Shown here piece after piece: positions 8,897 through 16,865 of a stretch of DNA of 64,000 nucleotides (positions within the stretch are counted from its first letter, which is position 1; each line of letters opens with the position of its first letter). The stretch spans positions 123,435 to 187,434 of the forward strand of contig JBGRQA010000010.1 of the NCBI GenBank assembly GCA_041725895.1, given 5' to 3'. Source of the DNA: JBGRQA01 sp041725895 (GTDB lineage: Bacteria; Bacteroidota; Bacteroidia; Bacteroidales; Marinifilaceae). The notes below the pieces were generated by a model. The model saw nothing but the letters and a program-made list of their open reading frames with translations, was not told the origin of the DNA and did no database searches. The translations under genes and the position numbers were made by a program.

Positions 8897-10819
8897 TTAA
8901 ACCAGATTATCAATAATCGCCAGCTTCTCCTGCAGCAATGCAAGCGTTTTCTTACCTTTCTCTATTTTTTGCTGAATATCTCGAATAATATTTCCGGAAT
9001 TTTTGGAATTGGAGAAAAATCCAATATTATTTTCCCAAAGAGTAATATCGCTTTCCAAATGCTTAATTTTATTGACTATTTTATTTCTTTCTGCAATAAT
9101 TTTATCTTCGGAATACTCCATCTCGAGATAACCGTCAATTTTATTACGGAACCTCTGAACCTCCTTATGAAACACATCCAGATTCAGACGATCAAAATGA
9201 TGATTTATGGCTTGACGAAACGCCTCCTGCACCCTATCTTTGTGCTTAAAAGGAACATGACCAATCTCCGCCCACTCCTTTTGAAACCTCTTAATCGCTC
9301 TAATATTTCCCTCATTATCAGAAGTGATTTGAAAATCCTTTACCCTCTCAATTAACTCCTCCTTCAATTTCAAATTAGCCCCCTGGTCAGAATCCATCGA
9401 TTCAAAGTGTGCTGATTTATTCCTAAAAAACTTATCACAAGCTTCCCTAAAACGATTCCACATTTCATCCGACACCTTTCTGGGAACCGGCCCAATCTCT
9501 TTCCACTTTTTTTGGATGGCAATCAGCTCATCAGTGGTTTTCTTCCAATCGGTGCTGTCTTGCAAGGCTTCTGCCTGCTGACACAATTTTATCTTGAGCT
9601 CCAAATTACAACTCAATTCTTCCTTCAGATGGAAATAGAATTTTCTTTTCTGTTCAAAGAACAAATCACAAGCTGCACGAAAACGTTGATAGATGCGGTT
9701 GTTATCTTTCTTGGGAGCAAAACCAATTCTCCTCCACTCCTGTTGCAGCTCCAGAATTTCTCGGGATGAAGCATTCCAATCCTTATGACTTCGGATCTCC
9801 TGGTTGCAGATTGCCTCCGCCCTTTCACACAATTTGGTTTTCGCTTCCAAATTCTTCTTCTGCTCCTGCCTTAACCCCTCGTAAAACTCCTGATGTTTTT
9901 TATTAATATGAGTTGTGGTTTCCTTAAACCGATCCCATATAACCTCCTTCTTCTCACGAGGAACAGGTCCAACCTCTCTCCATCGCTCATGCAATTTCTG
10001 CAAAGCATTAAAAGCTTTCACAATAGAAGCTTCCGAAAGTAAACTTTCGGCCTCTTCACATAACTTTATCTTGACATTCAAATTCTTTTTCAGATCCAAA
10101 TCACGAAGCTCCTTGTTAATCTTTATGTAGTCATAAAAATTCTCAACATGATGATGATAGGTTTCCCACAAATTCTTTACCGACTGCTGCGGAACCATAC
10201 CAATCTCCCTCCATTTTTTCTGCAACTCCTGAAACTCATTAAAGGTTTTATTGATAGACTCTTTGCGATTAATCAACTCTTTAATCTCGTCAATAATCTG
10301 GTATTTCAATTTCAGGTTTGCTTCCTTTTCCTGCTCCAGCTTTCGATTGTACTCAGCTTTTTTCTCCCGATACTTCTTTAAGATTGCTTTCATCCGAAAC
10401 CCAGAATCATCCTCATACTCGAACTCCTCCGCACTTCCACCAGCCTCAACAAATTTCTGCTCGGCAGATGAAAGATCAGCCTGATATTTTTTGTAAAAAA
10501 TCTGCTTTATCTCCTCCACATGACTCTTCAATTTGACAACCGGATACGTATCCAGCAAATCGTTTAGCTTATGAATCAGCTCTTGCTTGCTCAGAAGCGA
10601 ATAATCGACCTCTGACAAGTCCTCCAAATCATCACTCCTTTCCTCTACCTTATTTTCCTGTTTATTCTCCGATGCGGTTTCAACGTCTTCTTCCGCTGCA
10701 ACTTTTCCTCCTTCATCATTAAAACTTGGATTAGTGGTATCAGAAGTTGCATTTTTAATTTCCCCATTTGTTTTCAACGGTTCTTCTTGAGAGGGATTGC
10801 GCAGATCTTTAGCTTCCAT
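8897..10819 (-). CDS. DUF349 repeat protein
   Basis: About 640 residues from the ATG at 10819 (MEAKDLRNPSQEE). A longer frame begins at 10879, but its 20 extra residues look non-native. An acidic, probably disordered N-terminal 90 residues is followed by five helical DUF349 units, each with a core such as LQKKWREIGMVPQQ, LHERWREVGPVPRE, LQQEWRRIGFAPKK, IQKKWKEIGPVPRK and FQKEWAEIGHVPFK. A C-terminal coiled coil (KIVNKIKHLESDI...LLQEKLAIID) ends the protein. No signal peptide or membrane helix, so it is cytoplasmic. DUF349 proteins of this size are widespread in Bacteroidota; the function is not established and I do not assign one. Confidence 0.85.
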   Translation of the reverse strand: MEAKDLRNPSQEEPLKTNGEIKNATSDTTNPSFNDEGGKVAAEEDVETASENKQENKVEERSDDLEDLSEVDYSLLSKQELIHKLNDLLDTYPVVKLKSHVEEIKQIFYKKYQADLSSAEQKFVEAGGSAEEFEYEDDSGFRMKAILKKYREKKAEYNRKLEQEKEANLKLKYQIIDEIKELINRKESINKTFNEFQELQKKWREIGMVPQQSVKNLWETYHHHVENFYDYIKINKELRDLDLKKNLNVKIKLCEEAESLLSEASIVKAFNALQKLHERWREVGPVPREKKEVIWDRFKETTTHINKKHQEFYEGLRQEQKKNLEAKTKLCERAEAICNQEIRSHKDWNASSREILELQQEWRRIGFAPKKDNNRIYQRFRAACDLFFEQKRKFYFHLKEELSCNLELKIKLCQQAEALQDSTDWKKTTDELIAIQKKWKEIGPVPRKVSDEMWNRFREACDKFFRNKSAHFESMDSDQGANLKLKEELIERVKDFQITSDNEGNIRAIKRFQKEWAEIGHVPFKHKDRVQEAFRQAINHHFDRLNLDVFHKEVQRFRNKIDGYLEMEYSEDKIIAERNKIVNKIKHLESDITLWENNIGFFSNSKNSGNIIRDIQQKIEKGKKTLALLQEKLAIIDNLV

Positions 10820-10961
10820 GAAATATACATTAATAGGGCTTTTCAGCCATGTTAAGAATAGAATCTTTTTGAGATACAATGTCTTTATTCATACGAATTT
10901 AACTATTTATGTGATAAACCTCAAAGTTTTTATAGGTTTTCTGCTTTACAAACAAAGCAAA

Positions 10962-10984
10962 AAGCCCCGCAAAATACAGGGCTT
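10962..10984 (-). terminator. Terminator of the small heat-shock pair
   Basis: AAGCCC (10962-10967) and GGGCTT (10979-10984) enclose an 11-base loop; an A-rich tract on the left side gives a U-rich 3' end in the leftward transcript. It lies about 35 bp past the stop of the second hsp20 gene. Confidence 0.65.
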
Positions 10985-11018
10985 AGTTACAAACGAAAAC
11001 AAACTGAAACTAAAACAT

Positions 11019-11450
11019 TTAATGAATTTCAATTTTCCTGGCAGCATCCTCATCCTTCTCTTTTCTGGGAACAATCAATTGGAGCACTCCATTTTCAAAG
11101 CTTGCTTCAATTCTATCCTTCTCCAGTGAATCGTTCAAGTAGAAACTGCGCTTAAAGGCTCCCGCATAAAATTCACGACGCAAATAACCTTCATTTTCGG
11201 ACTTTTCTTCGTGCGTCTTCTCACTTTGTACTACAAGATAATCTCCATCTACTCCAACATGAATGTCCTCTTTTTTCCATCCGGGCAGTGCAAATTCCAA
11301 CTTCACCCAATTCTTCTCCTCGCTTACGTTTACCGATGGTAGATTCAGTGCTCCCTCAGCAAAAAAATCATTTTCAATAAAACGCCCCATCCAATCGCTA
11401 AATAAAACGGCAGGACGCTCACTTCTGTTGTTACATTTCATTAATCTCAT
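11019..11450 (-). CDS. Hsp20/alpha-crystallin small heat-shock protein, second of pair
   Basis: 143 residues. The alpha-crystallin domain covers about 40-135: VKLEFALPGWKKEDIHVGVDGDYLVV, then GYLRREFYAGAFKRSFYLNDSLEKDRIEASFENGVLQLIVPRKE, with the family GVL motif near residue 120. Small heat-shock proteins are ATP-independent holdases that keep unfolding proteins soluble in the cytoplasm. The gene starts 28 bp after its paralogue with a strong Shine-Dalgarno sequence between them, and a terminator follows, so it is a two-gene unit. The paralogues are clearly diverged, particularly at their N-termini. Confidence 0.93.
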   Translation of the reverse strand: MRLMKCNNRSERPAVLFSDWMGRFIENDFFAEGALNLPSVNVSEEKNWVKLEFALPGWKKEDIHVGVDGDYLVVQSEKTHEEKSENEGYLRREFYAGAFKRSFYLNDSLEKDRIEASFENGVLQLIVPRKEKDEDAARKIEIH

Positions 11451-11457
11451 GGTAAAT

Positions 11458-11463
11458 CCTCCT
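11458..11463 (-). promoter_or_regulatory. Strong Shine-Dalgarno site of the second hsp20 gene
   Basis: AGGAGG on the minus strand, 7 bases before the ATG. Perfect Shine-Dalgarno sequences are uncommon in Bacteroidota, where most genes have A-rich leaders. The first hsp20 gene also has AGGAG (11926-11930), 9 bases before its start. Confidence 0.7.
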
Positions 11464-11478
11464 TTTACTTTTAATTAA

Positions 11479-11916
11479 TTATTGAATCTCGATTTGTTTC
11501 GTTACCGGTTTCTTCTCCTCCAGCAAAGGCAAATTAACTTGGAGAACTCCATTCTCTACAGTTGCTGCAATCCTCTCCTGATCTATCTTGGAGGACAACC
11601 TGAAACTCTTTTCGAAATCAGCAACCACAAACTCCCGTCTCTTATAATTTGGATTTTCTTTCTTCTCCTCTTTTTCCCCCTTTACCTTAAGCAAATCTTT
11701 CTCCACCTGAACACTCACCTCTTCCTTTGAAAAACCAGGAATGGCCATCTCCAAAACAAACTCTTTCTCCATTTCCATAATATTCAACTGGGGACGAGTC
11801 TGTCCATTATCTCTTTTTTCCTGATTGAACCCATTGCTGGTTTCACGAAAAAGTTGATCCACTAATTGGTTGGTAAAAAAATCATTGTGTCGGTTGGCTA
11901 ATCTTAAATATGTCAT
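11479..11916 (-). CDS. Hsp20/alpha-crystallin small heat-shock protein, first of pair
   Basis: 145 residues. A variable N-terminal region (residues 1-45) precedes an alpha-crystallin domain of about 95 residues: FVLEMAIPGFSKEEVSVQVEKDLLKVKGEKE, RREFVVADFEKSFRLSSKIDQERIAATVENGVLQVNLPLLEEKKP, with the GVLQV core. It ends KQIEIQ, like its neighbour's RKIEIH, a short tail of the kind that often carries the oligomer-bridging motif. It is the promoter-proximal gene of the pair, and AGGAG 9 bases upstream supports the start. Two paralogous sHsps in tandem often form mixed oligomers; that is inference here. Confidence 0.93.
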   Translation of the reverse strand: MTYLRLANRHNDFFTNQLVDQLFRETSNGFNQEKRDNGQTRPQLNIMEMEKEFVLEMAIPGFSKEEVSVQVEKDLLKVKGEKEEKKENPNYKRREFVVADFEKSFRLSSKIDQERIAATVENGVLQVNLPLLEEKKPVTKQIEIQ

Positions 11917-12126
11917 GTCTAAATTCTCCTATTGTTTAAATCCTTATTTATTTTCTGATCTCGATCATTTTCACTTCATACATTCCAAATGCCATACCAT
12001 CAGCTTTTTCCTGTCAATCTGGAAGATTTTTACCCCAACACAATGCCATTATGTCCGAATACAATAAATCTCACCTGTCTTTTTGTCATTTCATCATAAA
12101 AAACCTCATTTCTCCCCCTCCAAACT

Positions 12127-12158
12127 TTTGCTTTGTTCTACCGGGATTTATACTTTTA
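12127..12158 (+). promoter_or_regulatory. Promoter of trmD
   Basis: TTTG at 12127-12130, a 20-bp spacer and TACTTTTA at 12151-12158 (7 of 8 to TAnnTTTG). It lies inside the N-terminal extension of the longer reading frame from 12083, which therefore cannot be the translated form. Confidence 0.65.
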
Positions 12159-12175
12159 CCCAAAATTTTTTAATT

Positions 12176-12853
12176 ATGAGGATAGACATTCTAACAGTTG
12201 TTCCAGAATTATTGCAAAGTCCGCTCAACCATTCCATCATCAAAAGAGCGCAAGACAATGGAATCGCTGAAATACATATACATAACATCAGAGATTACTC
12301 AGAAGACAAACACAAACGGGTAGACGATTACGCATTTAGCGGAGGTGCCGGAATGGTAATGCGAATTGAGCCCATCGTGAAATGCATTGAGCATCTAACG
12401 AGTCAAAGAGAGTACGATGAGATCATCTTCACTACGCCCGACGGGGAACAGTACACCCAACAAACAGCCAATACTCTTTCGCTTAAAAAGAACATCATCA
12501 TCCTTTGCGGACATTATAAGGGGATCGATCAAAGAGTAAGAGATCATTTCATCACCAGGGAAATTACAATGGGCGATTTCGTGCTTACGGGAGGAGAACT
12601 GGCTGCAGCCATTATTGCTGATAGTGTAATTCGAGTGCTTCCCGGCGCCATGGGGGATGAAACTTCAGCCCTGACCGATTCTTTCCAGGACAAATTATTA
12701 GCTCCCCCCGTTTATACACGTCCGGCGGAGTACCGAGGATGGAAAGTACCCGATATTCTTCTGTCGGGAGACCATAAAAAGATTGAAAAATGGCAGGAAG
12801 AAGAAGCTTACAAAAGAACAAAACAACTAAGACCCGATCTTTTGGAAGAATAG
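12176..12853 (+). CDS. trmD: tRNA (guanine-N1-)-methyltransferase
   Basis: 225 residues from the ATG at 12176 (MRIDILTVVPELLQSP), the standard TrmD start; the frame is open from 12083 but that part covers the promoter. Diagnostic blocks: DYAFSGGAGMVMRIEP, ILCGHYKGIDQRV, the knot segment EITMGDFVLTGGELAA, and the C-terminal PPVYTRPAEYRGWKVPDILLSGDH. TrmD methylates G37 of tRNAs reading CNN codons using S-adenosylmethionine, which prevents +1 frameshifting. It stands alone, rather than in the rpsP-rimM-trmD-rplS operon common elsewhere, with its own promoter and terminator. Confidence 0.96.
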   Translation: MRIDILTVVPELLQSPLNHSIIKRAQDNGIAEIHIHNIRDYSEDKHKRVDDYAFSGGAGMVMRIEPIVKCIEHLTSQREYDEIIFTTPDGEQYTQQTANTLSLKKNIIILCGHYKGIDQRVRDHFITREITMGDFVLTGGELAAAIIADSVIRVLPGAMGDETSALTDSFQDKLLAPPVYTRPAEYRGWKVPDILLSGDHKKIEKWQEEEAYKRTKQLRPDLLEE

Positions 12854-12862
12854 ATAAAAAAC

Positions 12863-12896
12863 AAAAAGGTTGACCACTTGAGGCCAACCTTTTTTA
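12863..12896 (+). terminator. Terminator between trmD and the convergent AddB-like gene
   Basis: AGGTTG (12867-12872) and CAACCT (12885-12890) form the stem, extended by the flanking A-run pairing with the T-run, so it can stop transcription from both directions. The convergent AddB-like gene ends at 12939. Confidence 0.85.
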
Positions 12897-12938
12897 TATC
12901 TTTCTAAAAAAGAATCCTATTTGGATCTTCCTGACTAT

Positions 12939-15809
12939 TTAGTTTCTATGACAAATCTCAGCGTACGGACAATTTCGGCAATTGTTTTCGTCCTCAACCT
13001 GTGCAAAAGGGATTTCAGGATTGTAGATCTCTTCCAGCAGGTTGGTTAAATTCTCTACAAACTCCTGACGGAACATCCGATAATCATCCACTTTTACCCC
13101 CTTGGCCCGTCCTTCCTTCTGCTCCAGCTGACACTGAAAATTATCATTATAGATTTCCTTCAGACTGTAAATACCAGGAGACAGCGCATAGTTGGTATCA
13201 AAATTCTCTTCATAGAACAAACAGTAGAGCATGGTTTGAAAGGCAGCCCCATTCCGATCCTTACTCTCCCGATCGAAAAGGGAGGCAACATTTTTAAAAC
13301 GGGTATTGGCCTTTCCGGTTTTGTAATCAATCACCCGAATGGTATCCCCAATTCGATCCACTCGATCGATATATCCGCTAAGCTGCACATTCTGCTTTCC
13401 TTCCAGTATAGGAATTTGAATCTTATACTTGTGCTCAAGCCCCACAACTTCGAAGGGCACAAAGCGCCGATCCAGTTTCAGCATTTGTAGGACGTACTTC
13501 TTTAATATATCGTAAACCAGCACATTCCTCCCACTGATCTCCAAAGGCTTCTCCTTCTCCACTTTGAAGTAATTCTCCCGGAAAGAATCCAACAGACAAG
13601 CATCAATCAAAGCCTCATCCCCTTCAATTTCTTCCAGTATTTCAGTCGTAAGCATCTTCCCCTTGTAGGGACCATAAAGCAACTCCATTGTGTAGTGGAA
13701 AATATTCCCAAAAGTTGGAGGATCAATCTCCTCGGTCACCTCATCGGGCTCCTGCAAACCGGCTACATATTTAAAGTAGAAGCGCAAAGAACAGCCAAAA
13801 TAGGTATTCAGTGCCGATGGAGAGTAGGATCTTCTACCTCCGTTGCAATATTGTTCCAGTGTTTTAAGAATACGATCATCCTTCTCAATTGCAATCTCCT
13901 TTCGGGAAGGGAGAGAGATATCGTACCCCGGATTGTTCTCCCTCACCTCAAAATCAGATTCATATTTCAACTGGTAAAGGAAACGACTCATCTCCCCCGT
14001 ACGCATTCCGTCACTCTGGGTACTGTAGAGCATCTTCACCTCTCCGGCCCGTTGGATCAGACGGAAGAAGTAGAAGGCAAAAATTGCATCCTGATGATCA
14101 ATTGTAGGCAAGCCAAAACCTTTCCTCAGGTTATAGGGGATATAGGAGTTAGCCGCCCCGGTTTTGGGCAACTTGCCCTCATTCATGGAGAGCACTACCA
14201 CTTTCTTGAAATCCAGCAATCGGGTTTCCATAATCCCCATCACCTGCAGACCAGCCAAAGGTTCTCCCTCAAAAGGTATGGTAAGAGATTCCACCATCTT
14301 CTCCAAAAGCCGATAGTAGGTATCCAATTTCAATTCGATACGATGCTGATCCAGCAGCGCATTCAATCGCTTCACGGCCAGAAACAGGTGGTATACATAC
14401 TCCTGCTCCATCCTATCGACCATGGTTTTCTCCTCCCGAGCCGATTCCAAATGCTCAAATACCTTTTGTAGCAGATTCAGCAAATAGGTAGAAAGCTGCT
14501 TCACCGTCTCCACCCGGAAGAAAATATTTTCAATCAGACCGATTCCGGTCAGCTCCTCAGGCTTCAAATAAATTTTATTGGAAGTCAAAATGTTTCGCAC
14601 CAGGCTGGCAATCCCCTCAGGATCCACTGCATTCAGGTATTGATGATTCAACAAAGCGAGCACATTTTTATGGTAGAAATGGAAACCATTCTTCAGCATT
14701 CGCCCCCCTTTTTGCAAAGCAACAATCAAACTCAGCAAACTTGCCACCGGAGTATTCTTTGCGGGATACCCCATGGTAACGTTCACCTGCTTCACATCCG
14801 AAGGAATGGAATGAAGCACCGGCAGCAACAACTCCTCATCTGCCAAAACAATGGCAATTTCATCAGGCTCTGCATCTCCCTTGGCTACAAATTCTTTTAC
14901 AATTTGATGGGCAAACTTGGCCTGTCCTACATCAGAAGAAATGGCTACGTACTCTACATCCTTCTCTCCCCGCTGAAGAGCCGAAAAATCGATTTGAGTT
15001 TCCGGATGGGGGTAACGCTTCAGGTTATCGCGCAGAAAAAGACCAGCCTCATGGTAAGGATTGTTTAGGTAGTACCGATCGTAATCCCAATAGAATTCCG
15101 CCTTATCTCTGTCTCTCAACCAGTCGAAGAGCAATTCCTCACAATGGTTCAAAGCATTAAAACCAACAAATATCAGCTTTTCAGCTTCCAACTCCACTTC
15201 CCCCCGTTCCAAACGGTCGAGTACCTCGCGATAAGCCATCCCCTCATAGGCCAAGCCTTCGCTTCTCAACTCCTCTCGAAACTCAAAGTAGATTCCGTAC
15301 AAAACTTCCCAAACGGAAATAAAGTCTTGCTGATGATCGGAAATTCTTTCCGGATTGAAACTCTTCCAGAAGGTTTTAATGGCTTCGATCTGCTCCCCGG
15401 TAAGATAATCAAACAAACCTTCAATCTCCTTAATAGAAGCAAGGTTTTGAAACAAATGGCGGGCATCCACACGATTTTTGTCAATATCGTCGAAATCGGC
15501 CAGCAACATCTCCCCCCAGTGGTAGAATTCATCAAAACTCTCCTTAACCTGCCGCTTCTCGATATACTTCCGGTAGAGACGAAAAAGAAGCCCCAGGTTG
15601 TCCTCCACCATTAGGGATGAAAATTCCCTGATCATCTCGTTACTGGTGAGAATACGAGGAGAAAAGAGGGGTTGCTCCACAATTTCGTTCAGGTATTTGG
15701 AAAAGAAGAGTCCGGCACGTCGGTTGGGAAAAATCAACCAACAGTCCGACAAACGGTCTCCATACCGGTTGTAGAGCTCACCGGAAAGCTGACGAAGAAA
15801 AGAATTCAT
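12939..15809 (-). CDS. AddB-like PD-(D/E)XK nuclease with inactivated helicase domain
   Basis: 956 residues. The N-terminus (WLIFPNRRAGLFFSKYL) has no intact Walker A, so the UvrD-like region (about 1-620) looks inactivated, as in AddB. The C-terminal RecB-type nuclease has the core VDRIGDTIRVIDYKTGKAN (Asp and the DYK motif). Four cysteines match the AddB iron-sulfur pattern: one before the nuclease core (YFGCSLRFYFKY) and CRNCPYAEIC at the extreme C-terminus. AddAB enzymes resect double-strand breaks for RecA loading. The matching AddA-like gene lies at 36564, not adjacent. An upstream lipoprotein gene ends 71 bp before the start and may share its promoter. Confidence 0.85.
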   Translation of the reverse strand: MNSFLRQLSGELYNRYGDRLSDCWLIFPNRRAGLFFSKYLNEIVEQPLFSPRILTSNEMIREFSSLMVEDNLGLLFRLYRKYIEKRQVKESFDEFYHWGEMLLADFDDIDKNRVDARHLFQNLASIKEIEGLFDYLTGEQIEAIKTFWKSFNPERISDHQQDFISVWEVLYGIYFEFREELRSEGLAYEGMAYREVLDRLERGEVELEAEKLIFVGFNALNHCEELLFDWLRDRDKAEFYWDYDRYYLNNPYHEAGLFLRDNLKRYPHPETQIDFSALQRGEKDVEYVAISSDVGQAKFAHQIVKEFVAKGDAEPDEIAIVLADEELLLPVLHSIPSDVKQVNVTMGYPAKNTPVASLLSLIVALQKGGRMLKNGFHFYHKNVLALLNHQYLNAVDPEGIASLVRNILTSNKIYLKPEELTGIGLIENIFFRVETVKQLSTYLLNLLQKVFEHLESAREEKTMVDRMEQEYVYHLFLAVKRLNALLDQHRIELKLDTYYRLLEKMVESLTIPFEGEPLAGLQVMGIMETRLLDFKKVVVLSMNEGKLPKTGAANSYIPYNLRKGFGLPTIDHQDAIFAFYFFRLIQRAGEVKMLYSTQSDGMRTGEMSRFLYQLKYESDFEVRENNPGYDISLPSRKEIAIEKDDRILKTLEQYCNGGRRSYSPSALNTYFGCSLRFYFKYVAGLQEPDEVTEEIDPPTFGNIFHYTMELLYGPYKGKMLTTEILEEIEGDEALIDACLLDSFRENYFKVEKEKPLEISGRNVLVYDILKKYVLQMLKLDRRFVPFEVVGLEHKYKIQIPILEGKQNVQLSGYIDRVDRIGDTIRVIDYKTGKANTRFKNVASLFDRESKDRNGAAFQTMLYCLFYEENFDTNYALSPGIYSLKEIYNDNFQCQLEQKEGRAKGVKVDDYRMFRQEFVENLTNLLEEIYNPEIPFAQVEDENNCRNCPYAEICHRN

Positions 15810-15880
15810 CTGAAAAAGTTATTTTGAATGAGAGCTGAAGAAATCCCCAGGGACACTACTCCCAAATTCTATATTACGTA

Positions 15881-16594
15881 TTATTTATTTAAGCTTCGAC
15901 TCCCTTTCGTAAAATTATGGATCAAGTCGATATTTTGTGATTCTGACATTCCATTGGGATTTAAACCGGGTTCTCCTTCCGGAATCAGCACACCCAGTTT
16001 CCGGTAATGCTCCACCCAACCGGGAAAGAAATTACCGGTTTCGGGATCCTTGAAAGTCATAGGATTCAGTTGAAATATTTCTGAATCATTCCCTTCACCC
16101 CGAAACATTTCATAAATCAATTCGGAACAGTAAAAAGCCGAATCCTGCATCACATAAATCGAATCGTAGGGTTTTCCCAACAGTTTCTTTCCAACCTCAA
16201 TGGCTGGCTGAATTCTGGGCCGAAACCTCTTCTTCATTCGTCCTACCACTACTTTGGGCTTTCCATCAAGAGTAAGACTTCGAACCAGAAAAGTATCCAA
16301 AGGGGTTAAGCAAACGCCCGCCGAAACAGCTTCCAACACAAGAGGTTCGCCCTTTTCATCTACAACAAACATTCCTACATGAGAAAAGGAAAGATTACTT
16401 TCACCGGTCTGAGTCACCTTTTCAATTGCATCCGAAAGGGAACTATCATCCAAATCCTGAAATAAGAGATCTCCCTTTTGTAACTCAAAATCAGATTTTT
16501 TTTGTAAATTATTGCAAGCAAAAAGACAAAAGATCAACAGAAGGGATCCAGTACTTTTTCCAAGATTTATTCGATTCCAAATTGAATGCGCCAT
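15881..16594 (-). CDS. YiiX-like permuted papain-fold cysteine hydrolase, lipoprotein
   Basis: 237 residues. The N-terminus has a hydrophobic stretch (SLLLIFCLFAC) ending in a lipobox, with Cys27 the likely lipidated residue, so the protein should sit in the outer or inner membrane. The body matches the permuted NlpC/P60 (YiiX/YebB) family: GDLLFQDLDDSSLSDAI, the catalytic His in FSHVGMF (His72), and the nucleophile in AFYCSELIYEMF (Cys156). Members are thought to cleave amide or ester bonds in envelope molecules; the substrate is unknown. An exact promoter match lies upstream at 16638-16669. The AddB-like gene follows after 71 bp, with no functional link known. Confidence 0.8.
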   Translation of the reverse strand: MAHSIWNRINLGKSTGSLLLIFCLFACNNLQKKSDFELQKGDLLFQDLDDSSLSDAIEKVTQTGESNLSFSHVGMFVVDEKGEPLVLEAVSAGVCLTPLDTFLVRSLTLDGKPKVVVGRMKKRFRPRIQPAIEVGKKLLGKPYDSIYVMQDSAFYCSELIYEMFRGEGNDSEIFQLNPMTFKDPETGNFFPGWVEHYRKLGVLIPEGEPGLNPNGMSESQNIDLIHNFTKGSRSLNK

Positions 16595-16637
16595 TGATGA
16601 ATTTTGAGATATTATGAAATTTCTGGGAAAATCCCTT

Positions 16638-16669
16638 CAAAAGTAGCCAAGTTCGCTTACCCAAGCAAA
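16638..16669 (-). promoter_or_regulatory. Promoter of the YiiX-like/AddB-like unit
   Basis: Read leftwards: TTTG (16669-16666), a 20-bp spacer, then TACTTTTG (16645-16638), an exact TAnnTTTG. The lipoprotein start is 43 bp further on. Confidence 0.8.
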
Positions 16670-16814
16670 CGCACAAGGTAGAAACATTACTAATCAACAC
16701 AGATTCAAGAGATAAGATTTAGTCATAGAAAATGTCTATCAATCTATATACAAATAATATGATCTTTTTGTCTTTTATTTACATTTAGATATATACATAA
16801 GTTACGGAAATTTA

Positions 16815-16822
16815 TACATTTG
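16815..16822 (+). promoter_or_regulatory. -7 box of the sucA promoter
   Basis: TACATTTG, an exact TAnnTTTG match 44 bp before the sucA ATG. No clear TTG lies at the expected -33 distance. Confidence 0.55.
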
Positions 16823-16865
16823 TTTAGTTATTTCAAAATCAGAAGTAGAACCACACTTTACCCCT

